A stretch of 17,866 bases of DNA from an uncultured Clostridia bacterium (GTDB taxonomy: Bacteria > Bacillota > Clostridia > Christensenellales > Borkfalkiaceae), in contig CANRIY010000021.1 of NCBI GenBank assembly GCA_947630775.1, forward strand, positions 1 to 17,866. The letters run 5' to 3'. This document shows positions 1-6,551 of the stretch, piece after piece; the first letter of the stretch is position 1, and the number at the start of each line of letters is the position of its first letter. The position numbers were made by a program, and so were the translations under genes. Below the pieces are notes generated by a model. That model was not told the origin of the DNA, did not search any database, and worked only from the letters and a program-made list of their open reading frames with translations.

Positions 1-3000
1 GATCCTGTTGCGCCGTCTTGCCCGTGACCCCGTCTGCGATCGCCTGTACCTTATTTTTAAGCGCCGTAAACGCGTCGCCGATCTTGGAGAAGTCCGCATA
101 GACGATCTTCGCGGCAATGTCGCCGTAGCGCAGGGTGAGCTCTTCCGCCGTTGCATAGACATGGAACTCGTTGCAGACGCCGTTTACTTCGAGCACGACG
201 CGTGCGCTGAGTTCGAAGCCGTTCTTCCACGAGATGCCCGCGTCTTCGAGATAGACCGCAAGCTGTGTCTTCCCGACGTTGAGCGTAAAGCCGCCGTCGA
301 AGGAGGCTCCCTTCTTTGCGACGATCGCGGAAGCGACATCGACCACCGCGCCGAGATCCGTATAGTCCGAAGGATCGACCGCGGAAAGGGGCTTGCCCGC
401 CTTGACGGTGAGCTCCACGCCCTGCCCCGTTGCGGAAATGCCCTCTTCGGACACGGTGAGGGTGAGGTCGCCGAGCCCAAGCGTGACGCCGAGATCGCGG
501 AGAAGATCCGTTCCCTTGAGAACTGCGCTGAGCCCGCCGTCTCCCGCTTTAAGTTCCAGATAGTCGCCGAATCTCAAATTGAGAAGTTGATTTACAAGTT
601 GATCGAGGAAGTCCGTAACGCCCGCATCGGGGGTACCCATGTCGGGGACCGTCACGTCGGGTTTGGTCGTCCCCGTCTCGGCAAGGATGTCTTTGACGAG
701 CGCTACGACCTTCGCCGTATCCCCCTTCAGCTTCACGCCGTCGATTCTCAGATAGACGACGCCATTCAGAACGTCGAGCTCAAGCGTGCGATCGACGGAA
801 TCGATCGTGAGGGTAAACGTGCCGTGAACGGCGGATGTCGCGGGTTGGAACGTGAGCGTGCCGCCAACGCCGAACCTCTCGGACGTATACGTGAGGCCGA
901 GGGCGATCGTCTCGTTTTGGAAGAGCCCGGCGAGCTGTTTGATGGAGCCCGAAACTTCGACATAGCCGTCCGTGGCCGTCCCGAAGGAGCTGCCCTTCTT
1001 TACGTTGAGCGTGAGCGCACCCTCGAGGGCGGAGACGTTGAGCGCTTCGCCGTCCACGGTGAGAGTTGCCTCGCCGAGGGTGAAGTTGTACCCGAACGCC
1101 TTCAAGATCTCATCGAGCGCGACCGTCGCGCTGAGGACGCCGTTCTCATTCGAAACCTTGAGGATGTTGCCGAGATTTTCGAGGAGCTGCTCCACAGGCG
1201 TGAGCACTTCCGCCGCCGCGGCAGGCCCGCCGATGGAATTGATAACGTCTTTGAGCTCTTCGACGTTCACCTTGAGCTTCACGCCGTCCACATCGAGATA
1301 GACGCTGTCGTTCATATAGAGCGCCGTGATCTGTTTTGTGGCTTCTTGATAGGTAAATGTCAGCGCTGCGGAGACGTACATGTTTTCGAGGTCGAGCGTC
1401 ACTTTGCCGCTGAGCCCGATGTCGCCGCTGTTGTAATTCAGATCCGCCGCAATATAGTTGTTTTCGACGAGCCCGACCACCGTACTTGCGATGGGCATGA
1501 GATCGGTGTAGCTTTCGGGGCTCTCGGGGCTCTCGGGGGCGGTCTCCGATGCGGAAAGGGTGAGCGTCACGCCGAGGACTTCCGCCGTGACATTCCCGTT
1601 TTCTACCGTAACGGTGAGGTCGCCGAGGGTGATTTTCCCCGTGGAGATGCCGAGGCCTTTGAGGAGTGCGTCGAGCGCGACCTGCGCTTCGAGGGCGTTG
1701 TCGGTACTGCGAAGGGTCGTGATGATCGAATCGAATTTGAGCGCGAGGAGTTTTCCGAGAATGTCCGTGCTCCCCGTGCCGCTGTCGTCCGTCGGGCCGT
1801 CCGTCGGGCCGTTTGCGCCGATGAGGTCTGCGATCTCGTCCGTGCTTGCTTTGAGTCTGAGCCCGTCCACGAGAAGATACACATTCCCGTCCGCATAGGT
1901 CAGTTTGGCTTCCTTTGTGACCTTGCCGTAGGTTACATTCAGCGTTGCGGAAGCCGCAAGATCCTGCATGCCGAGCACAAGTTCACCTCGGACGGAGACG
2001 TTCGCGTCGGCGTTCTCATACGAAACCCCTACCTTCAGGTTTTCGCCCGTGAAGAGGTCATAGAGATCGGGCGCATAGGGCAGGACGGAAGCGTATTCTT
2101 CCGCCTCGACGTCTGTCGTAAATTTGTCGCCGCCGCCGAGGGACACCGTCGCACCCAGAGCGGACAGGGTGAGCCCGTCCCCGCTGAGTACGATGCCAAC
2201 GTCCCCGAGGTTGAACTCCTTGCCGAAGTATTGAAGGAGTTCCGACCCCTTTACGGTGAGCGTAAGGGTATTCTCCGTTCCTGCGGAAGAGAGAAGGTCT
2301 GCAAACTTTGAATCGAGGAGAGCTTCGAGAACGGTCGAGAGGACGTCCGTCTCTTCCTCCGTTGCCGCGGGCAGGAAGGAGAGAAGGGTTTCGATCTCGC
2401 CCGATCCCGCCTTGACTTTGAGGCCGTCCACATCGAGATAGACCGTCGTCCCGTCGAACAGGACGGAGACGGGCTTTTCTGTGCCGCCGTAGCCGAGCGT
2501 AAAGTCTCCTTTGAGCGCGAAGCCATCCTTGTACATGACCGACGCACCGCCGCCGAGGGTAATTCCGTATTCCGTATTGGTATAACCGATCTCTGCGCGG
2601 AGCGCGTCTGCCGTAAAGAGATCCTTGAGCATGCCCGCATATGCCATCGCGTCGGTATATGCCGCCTTCTCCGACTCTCCGAGCTCGGAGGGCGCCGTTC
2701 CGCCGTATTTGATCTCGGCGTCGAGGGCAAGGCCGCCGAAGTTCGCTTCCGCCCCGATCTTGTTGAGCGTCACGTTGCGGTTGCCGTCATGGTCGAACAG
2801 GAAATCGAGCACGATCTCCGCATCCCCCAGATGGAGCACGGAGTGCAAGCGCGCCGTCTTCTCCTCCACCGTAAATTCGCCGCCCGTGATCGCTTCAAGG
2901 GGATCCTCGGAAGTTCCTGCCCCGTCCGCCTGTGCGGCGGGTTCGCCGCCCGTAAAGAGGGCGAGAAGTTCCTCCGTGGTGAGCGAGAGTTTGACGTTGC

Positions 3001-4429
3001 CGTAATTGAGATACGCCTTGCCGCCTTCCATCCAAAGGCGGAGAACGCCGAGGTCGGCGCGCGCCTTGATACTGCTAAGATCCAAGCTACCCCCCGACGT
3101 GCCGAGGTCGAGCCAAATTGAGCCGTTGAGGGGCTGTCCGTCCAATGTGAGCGACACATCGAGCACGGTGGGCTGGGTGAGCAGGGGACTGAATGCGGAA
3201 GCGAGGCAATCCGTCGCACTCAGCGGGCGTTGGGTCTGCCCCGTCGCTTCGGCGTCCGCATACTGCTTATAGTATTGATTGTAGATCTCCTGCACTTCTT
3301 CGTCGATCCCCGAGACGTCGTAGGAGAACTCCGTCGTGGAGGTCGAAGTGCAGGTCGTGACGATCGTCTTCATCGAGGCGGTATACTTTTCGGAGACCGT
3401 ACAGCGGACAGGCAGCCAGTTCTCCGTAAACGTATAGCTGATCTCGATATAATCGAAATCGGGGGGTGCGTCGATGCCGCCTGTGAATACCATTTGGTTC
3501 CCGTAATAAGCGGCGGCGCCCGTCTTGCCCTCTTCGTCCGTCTTTGCCTTCAGACGGTAGGTGACGGTGAAGCATTCCGCCCCGTCCGCAAGGGAGACGT
3601 TTTCGGCGGCAGAAAGTGTCGCGCTCTCGATGGTGTTCTGCTCAAAGACATAGACGGAGAGCTCCGTCGCAGGGAGCCCGTTGAGCTTGCGGAAGCCGTC
3701 GTCGCCGTTGACGTTCATATTGCCGAGAGGGGCGCCGTCGGGGAAGACGGTATCCATGCCGTTCCACTTCGACTTGTCCTGCTCGCTGTCCCGCCAGATG
3801 ACGCGCTCGCCGTTCACGTAGCAATATTCGCGCGCCACGTTGATCATACTGCTCGTCGTGATGTCTTCGGAGATCAGGATCCCGTTCGAATACCGCTTAT
3901 AGGTGGCAACTTCCTGCGGGCCGATCGCGGTATCGACGGTGCTGTGCATTTCGGAATACCATTGATCCTGCTGTGCAAACATCCAGTTGATCCGTCCGAA
4001 GACGTCGAGACCGTCGTATGTATTCTCGTCCCCCGAGATCGCATTGCCGTTCTCGTCCCGCGCCTTCAGTTCGGACGTAAACGCGGCGGCGGTGAACACT
4101 TCCCCGTCCTTTACGGGAATGGAAACGGAGCCGTACGCGGGATCGACGTCGTTGCGCACCTGCGGCCGCAAAAATGCAATGCACGCCCATGTCCCGAGCG
4201 CGGCGACCGCCGCGGCAGAGACGATGCAGACGCTCGTTTTGACGGGTCCGAACTTCTTCTTTTTCTTGCCGTCCTTTTTCTTGCCCTTGGATCTCCCCTC
4301 TTTTTCGGGAGCCTCGTTTTCGGGAGTTTTCTCCTGTCCGGAAGTCTCCTGCGCCTCTTCGCGTTCGGGAGTTTTCTCCTGTCCGGAAGTCTCGGGCTGT
4401 TCTTCGGCGATTTTTTTCTCCTCTTCCAT
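1..4429 (-). CDS. Giant membrane-anchored repeat protein, C-terminus beyond the window
   Basis: The frame is open from ATG at 4429 to the left edge, giving 1476 codons with no stop. AAGGAAGG lies just upstream as a strong ribosome binding site. Residues 1-60 are charged and cytoplasmic: an acidic part holding two copies of ETSGQEKTPE (13-22, 28-37), then a Lys-rich stretch. One hydrophobic segment (about 65-87) should anchor the protein, with the remainder outside. After a unique region (about 90-430) come six repeats of about 190 residues. Each is rich in alternating beta-type residues and is marked by a motif such as VYLDVDGVKLK or VYLRIDGVKLK. I see no LPXTG motif, catalytic motif or recognised enzyme domain in the visible part. 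The repeats recall LolA/LprG-like beta folds, but that is inference from pattern only. I do not recognise the family. It has its own promoter at 4507-4535. That it is a real gene is near certain; its function is unknown. Confidence 0.9.
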   Translation of the reverse strand, partial: MEEEKKIAEEQPETSGQEKTPEREEAQETSGQEKTPENEAPEKEGRSKGKKKDGKKKKKFGPVKTSVCIVSAAAVAALGTWACIAFLRPQVRNDVDPAYGSVSIPVKDGEVFTAAAFTSELKARDENGNAISGDENTYDGLDVFGRINWMFAQQDQWYSEMHSTVDTAIGPQEVATYKRYSNGILISEDITTSSMINVAREYCYVNGERVIWRDSEQDKSKWNGMDTVFPDGAPLGNMNVNGDDGFRKLNGLPATELSVYVFEQNTIESATLSAAENVSLADGAECFTVTYRLKAKTDEEGKTGAAAYYGNQMVFTGGIDAPPDFDYIEISYTFTENWLPVRCTVSEKYTASMKTIVTTCTSTSTTEFSYDVSGIDEEVQEIYNQYYKQYADAEATGQTQRPLSATDCLASAFSPLLTQPTVLDVSLTLDGQPLNGSIWLDLGTSGGSLDLSSIKARADLGVLRLWMEGGKAYLNYGNVKLSLTTEELLALFTGGEPAAQADGAGTSEDPLEAITGGEFTVEEKTARLHSVLHLGDAEIVLDFLFDHDGNRNVTLNKIGAEANFGGLALDAEIKYGGTAPSELGESEKAAYTDAMAYAGMLKDLFTADALRAEIGYTNTEYGITLGGGASVMYKDGFALKGDFTLGYGGTEKPVSVLFDGTTVYLDVDGLKVKAGSGEIETLLSFLPAATEEETDVLSTVLEALLDSKFADLLSSAGTENTLTLTVKGSELLQYFGKEFNLGDVGIVLSGDGLTLSALGATVSLGGGDKFTTDVEAEEYASVLPYAPDLYDLFTGENLKVGVSYENADANVSVRGELVLGMQDLAASATLNVTYGKVTKEAKLTYADGNVYLLVDGLRLKASTDEIADLIGANGPTDGPTDDSGTGSTDILGKLLALKFDSIITTLRSTDNALEAQVALDALLKGLGISTGKITLGDLTVTVENGNVTAEVLGVTLTLSASETAPESPESPESYTDLMPIASTVVGLVENNYIAADLNYNSGDIGLSGKVTLDLENMYVSAALTFTYQEATKQITALYMNDSVYLDVDGVKLKVNVEELKDVINSIGGPAAAAEVLTPVEQLLENLGNILKVSNENGVLSATVALDEILKAFGYNFTLGEATLTVDGEALNVSALEGALTLNVKKGSSFGTATDGYVEVSGSIKQLAGLFQNETIALGLTYTSERFGVGGTLTFQPATSAVHGTFTLTIDSVDRTLELDVLNGVVYLRIDGVKLKGDTAKVVALVKDILAETGTTKPDVTVPDMGTPDAGVTDFLDQLVNQLLNLRFGDYLELKAGDGGLSAVLKGTDLLRDLGVTLGLGDLTLTVSEEGISATGQGVELTVKAGKPLSAVDPSDYTDLGAVVDVASAIVAKKGASFDGGFTLNVGKTQLAVYLEDAGISWKNGFELSARVVLEVNGVCNEFHVYATAEELTLRYGDIAAKIVYADFSKIGDAFTALKNKVQAIADGVTGKTAQQD
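104..3018 (-). repeat. Six protein-level tandem repeats of ~190 residues
   Basis: The marker motif of each unit (consensus VYLxVDGxKLK) is encoded at about 2981-3018 (KAYLNYGNVKLSL, divergent), 2409-2446 (VYLDVDGLKVKA), 1849-1884 (VYLLVDGLRLKA), 1270-1305 (VYLDVDGVKLKV), 723-758 (VYLRIDGVKLKG) and 104-139 (LTLRYGDIAAKI, divergent). Spacings are about 570, 560, 580, 545 and 620 bp, or 182-206 residues. The inner four units agree best and the outer two have drifted. Each unit also carries a phrase like LTVxGxxLxxxxxGxxVTL and a YxDLxxVxxxA-like helix. The copies differ clearly at the DNA level, so the duplication is old. Confidence 0.8.
4319..4393 (-). repeat. In-frame 30-bp direct repeat, period 45 bp
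   Basis: The stretch beginning TTCGGGAGTTTTCTCC occurs identically at 4319-4348 and 4364-4393. The 45-bp period is exactly 15 codons and encodes the doubled ETSGQEKTPE segment in the cytoplasmic tail of the giant protein. Identity over 30 bp suggests a recent duplication. Confidence 0.85.
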
Positions 4430-4484
4430 CGTTTTCCTTCCTTTCGGGGCTCCGTCACTTCCACTTGTGACAAGATTCCCCCGT

Positions 4485-4504
4485 TGTCATGAAAATCTAT
4501 GACA
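4485..4504. promoter_or_regulatory. Dyad at the start site of the giant gene, possible operator
   Basis: TGTCAT (4485-4490) and ATGACA (4499-4504) form a perfect dyad with an 8-bp centre. It covers the predicted transcription start near 4500. A second small palindrome, CTTGTGACAAG, lies in the leader at 4464-4474. The position suits a repressor site or an RNA hairpin in the leader. Which one, if either, cannot be decided from the sequence. Confidence 0.35.
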
Positions 4505-4506
4505 CT

Positions 4507-4535
4507 ATCGTACCACTTTCCATAGAATGTGTCAA
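4507..4535 (-). promoter_or_regulatory. Promoter of the giant protein gene
   Basis: On the minus strand there is a perfect -35 TTGACA (4530-4535), a 17-bp spacer and -10 TACGAT (4507-4512, four of six consensus). Transcription should start near 4500, giving a leader of about 70 nt before the ATG at 4429. This is a sigma-A type promoter by sequence. Confidence 0.75.
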
Positions 4536-4606
4536 TGATTTTTTCATGATTTTCGAAAAACTTTTGAAAGGAAGAAATCAAATGGGACACGTGATCAAGA
4601 ATGACA

Positions 4607-4754
4607 CCCCCTCAGTCGCGCAAGGGCAGCGCGCCAGCTCCCCCTCAAGGGGGCGCCAAGGGTCGGTAGAATCGAGGGGGCGCCAAGAGTCGGAAGTGCA
4701 AAAGACCTCCCCCTTCGGGGGGGCACCGCCGCAGGCAGTGGTGGGGGGATCGCC
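4607..4754. repeat. REP-like hairpin-rich intergenic element
   Basis: This lies between the giant gene and cysK. It starts CCCCCTCAGTC (4607-4617), continues with GCCAGCTC (4633-4640), and holds C5/G5 hairpins such as CCCCCTCAAGGGGG and CCCCCTTCGGGGG. Inside is an imperfect 27-bp tandem repeat (4649-4675 and 4676-4702), each copy beginning GGGGGCGCCAAG. From memory this resembles repetitive intergenic elements common in gut Clostridia. The same CCCCTCAGTC...GCCAGCTC frame recurs at 8635-8665. In the minus direction the last hairpins may also end the cysK transcript, though no long T-run follows. Confidence 0.6.
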
Positions 4755-4759
4755 CTGCC

Positions 4760-5674
4760 TTATTCCCCAAACAAGTCGGTAGTGAGGTACCTTCCGCCGC
4801 CGTCGGGAAGCACGGCGACGACGGTCTTTCCCTCGTATCCGTCACTTCCGCAGAGGGCGCAGGCGGCGGAAAGCGCGGCGCCCGAGGAGATCCCGCAGAG
4901 CACCCCTTCCGTCCGTGCGAGCATGCGCGCCGCCCGAAACGCCTCTTCGTCTTCGACCGCGATCACCATGTCGTAGACGGTGCGGTCGAGCGTTTTCGGA
5001 ATAAATCCCGCGCCGATGCCCTGAATTTTGTGCGGCCCGCTCACCCCCTTTGTGAGCACGGGAGAGGAAGCGGGCTCCACTGCCACGACCAAAAGGTCGG
5101 GATTTTGCTCCTTCAGATACCTGCCCGCGCCCGAGATCGTCCCGCCCGAACCCACGCCTGCAACGAGGACGTCCGCCTTCCCCCCCGTCGCTTGCCAGAT
5201 CTCGGGCCCCGTCGTCTCGTAATGGGCACGGGGGTTGGCGGGGGATTCAAATTGCCCGAGGATCACGCCGCGGAGCTCTTCGGCAAGCCTCTCGGCGCAC
5301 GCGATCGCCCCCCGCATGCCCTCCGCACCGGGCGTGAAATGCACTTTTGCGCCGTACGCCTGAATGAGCCGCCGCCGCTCTTCAGACATACTGTCGGGCA
5401 TGACGACGACGAGAGAATATCCCTTGACCGCGCAGACAGCGGCAAGAGAGATCCCCATGTTTCCGCTGGAAGGTTCCACGATGACGGTATCTTTGGTGAG
5501 TTTCCCCTCCCGCTCCGCCGCCTCGGCCATGGCAAGCGCGGCGCGGTCCTTGACGGAGCCCGTCAGATTCCCCGCTTCGAGTTTTCCGAAGAGCGCGGCC
5601 TTCAAAGAGAGCGCCCTCTCCAATCGGGAGAGCCGCAAAAGCGGCGTATTCGAGATCAGCTGTAACGGTTCCAT
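4760..5674 (-). CDS. cysK: Cysteine synthase (O-acetylserine sulfhydrylase), PLP-dependent
   Basis: The 304-residue product makes cysteine from O-acetylserine and sulfide in the cytoplasm. It opens with LISNTPLLRL, the family's usual start. The PLP-binding lysine is K42 in GSVKDR, SSGNMG (about 70-75) is the substrate loop, GVGSGGTISG is the PLP phosphate loop, and GISSGAAL and LPDGGGRYLTT lie near the C-terminus. Length and order match CysK. I chose ATG 5674 because it gives MEPLQLISNTP. In-frame codons further upstream (5698, 5731) would place the intrinsic terminator of acpP inside or against the gene. No good ribosome binding site precedes ATG 5674, which is unusual here. No cysE is nearby. 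CysM-like use of other sulfur donors cannot be excluded. Confidence 0.93.
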   Translation of the reverse strand: MEPLQLISNTPLLRLSRLERALSLKAALFGKLEAGNLTGSVKDRAALAMAEAAEREGKLTKDTVIVEPSSGNMGISLAAVCAVKGYSLVVVMPDSMSEERRRLIQAYGAKVHFTPGAEGMRGAIACAERLAEELRGVILGQFESPANPRAHYETTGPEIWQATGGKADVLVAGVGSGGTISGAGRYLKEQNPDLLVVAVEPASSPVLTKGVSGPHKIQGIGAGFIPKTLDRTVYDMVIAVEDEEAFRAARMLARTEGVLCGISSGAALSAACALCGSDGYEGKTVVAVLPDGGGRYLTTDLFGE

Positions 5675-5698
5675 ACGTTCATGCTTATGCGGAAACAT

Positions 5699-5726
5699 AA
5701 AAAAATGCCCGCGCTGCAGCACGGGC
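5699..5726 (-). terminator. Intrinsic terminator after acpP
   Basis: On the minus-strand RNA, GCCCGUGC (5726-5719), loop UGCA and GCGCGGGC (5714-5707) pair over 8 bp with one G-U wobble. One A then seven U (5705-5699) follow. The wobble pairs only in the minus-strand RNA, which confirms the orientation. It begins 20 nt after the acpP stop. Confidence 0.85.
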
Positions 5727-5745
5727 TTCATGATTTCATTGAGAA

Positions 5746-5973
5746 TTATTTGCCGAGTTTGTTCATCATATCCACGATGTCCTGCACCGTCTTGACGCTT
5801 TCGACCTCTTCTTCCGGAAGCGTGATCTTATACTCGTCTTCGAGCGCCATCAACAGCTCCACGACGTCGAGCGAATCCGCGCCGAGATCCTTGACGACCT
5901 CCGATTCGGGCCGAATAGACTCCGCGGGAACGCCGAGCTGTTCCGCCAGCATCTTGCACACCTGTTCAAACAT
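5746..5973 (-). CDS. acpP: Acyl carrier protein
   Basis: This 75-residue acidic protein carries growing acyl chains in type II fatty acid synthesis. The phosphopantetheine site is Ser34 in the classic LGADSLDVVEL motif. Start choice: AGGAGG (5980-5985) sits 6 nt before ATG 5973. An in-frame ATG two codons upstream touches the SD, and a longer frame from 6015 begins inside the promoter -10 box, so neither can be the start. The gene has its own near-consensus promoter and its own terminator, so it is probably transcribed mostly alone. No fab or pls genes adjoin it. Identity as an ACP is secure. Whether it is the housekeeping copy or a dedicated one cannot be told from the context. Confidence 0.95.
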   Translation of the reverse strand: MFEQVCKMLAEQLGVPAESIRPESEVVKDLGADSLDVVELLMALEDEYKITLPEEEVESVKTVQDIVDMMNKLGK

Positions 5974-6013
5974 GTTCATCCTCCTGACGCCCGCAAAGGG
6001 GCCTTTTTGTTTC

Positions 6014-6042
6014 ATTCTATCTCAATTTTTTCCCTTTGTCAA
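6014..6042 (-). promoter_or_regulatory. Promoter of acpP
   Basis: The minus strand carries a perfect -35 TTGACA (6037-6042), a 17-bp spacer and -10 TAGAAT (6014-6019, five of six consensus). The start should be near 6007, about 34 nt before the acpP ATG. The -35 lies only 12 bp past the stop of the preceding glycosylase gene. Confidence 0.88.
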
Positions 6043-6053
6043 TCCCTTTTGTT

Positions 6054-6551
6054 TTATTTATGAAGGAAAACTTCGTCGAGCGCGTCCTGCCATACTTTCT
6101 CCGAAAAACAGGGGTTTGCGGGAGAAGTGGAGGGAAGTTTTTTGGCGAGCGGTATGTACGCGGGAAAATTTTCCTCCAGCAGCCTGTATGCCGTGGCGCC
6201 GTTGCACAGGATCCTGCGGATGGGGGCGGCGCTGAAAACTTTGGGAAGATCCGCGAGGCGGACGTCCGAAATGGAAGCGTCGGAAGAGCCTGAGATAGCG
6301 CAGCTTTCGACGACGTCCCACAGCGCGATGTGCCGCCCGAGAAGAAATTCCCGCTTGCCCCCGACCGTCTCGGCAATCTCCTCGTTGAAATACCCCGAAA
6401 GCGTTTTCCAGAACCTGTTCTGCGGGTTGCCGTAGTAAAAATTCACGGCGCGGCTCTTCACGGATGGGAAACTTCCGAGGATGAGCACTTCGCTCTCTCC
6501 GTCAAAGACGGGATCGAACCCCTCCGCCCGCTCTTTCTTCAAAGCGTTCAA
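6054..6551 (-). CDS. DNA-deoxyinosine glycosylase (uracil-DNA glycosylase superfamily)
   Basis: The 165-residue product should remove hypoxanthine (deaminated adenine), and perhaps related lesions, from DNA as the first step of base excision repair. Visible motifs are VLILGSFPSVKSR (22-34), YYGNPQNRFW (39-48), and LPSTSPANP near 139-147, the position of the second active-site motif in the superfamily. This set fits the small hypoxanthine-DNA glycosylase group rather than classical Ung. The start appears to be TTG 6551, overlapping the TGA stop of the peptidase gene as TTGA, with AAGGGG about 8 nt upstream. A second TTG three codons on (6542) is an alternative. No ATG is available before the conserved region in this frame downstream of the peptidase stop. 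Expression is probably coupled to the peptidase gene. Confidence 0.85.
   Translation of the reverse strand: MNALKKERAEGFDPVFDGESEVLILGSFPSVKSRAVNFYYGNPQNRFWKTLSGYFNEEIAETVGGKREFLLGRHIALWDVVESCAISGSSDASISDVRLADLPKVFSAAPIRRILCNGATAYRLLEENFPAYIPLAKKLPSTSPANPCFSEKVWQDALDEVFLHK

Noticed and set aside
8..2311. 767-codon plus-strand open frame, and its continuation at 3230-4492
   Set aside because: It is the exact codon-for-codon antisense of the giant gene. The sense gene nearly lacks TTA, CTA and TCA codons, which keeps this frame open. The product is Arg/Glu/Asp-rich with no domain, and no ribosome binding site supports it.
4649..4702. Short tandem repeat considered as a CRISPR remnant
   Set aside because: The units are adjacent without spacers, only two exist, and no cas gene is present.
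4489..4782. 97-codon plus-strand frame across the giant gene promoter and the repeat element
   Set aside because: Low-complexity product derived from the REP-like element, overlapping a minus-strand promoter; no coding signal.
5675..5731. Upstream in-frame extension of cysK by 19 codons
   Set aside because: It would start inside the acpP terminator hairpin and adds residues before the conserved CysK start; it lacks a ribosome binding site.
5974..6015. Longer acpP starting at 6015
   Set aside because: That start codon overlaps the -10 box of the acpP promoter, so it would not be transcribed; the AAGGAGG-type site serves ATG 5973.
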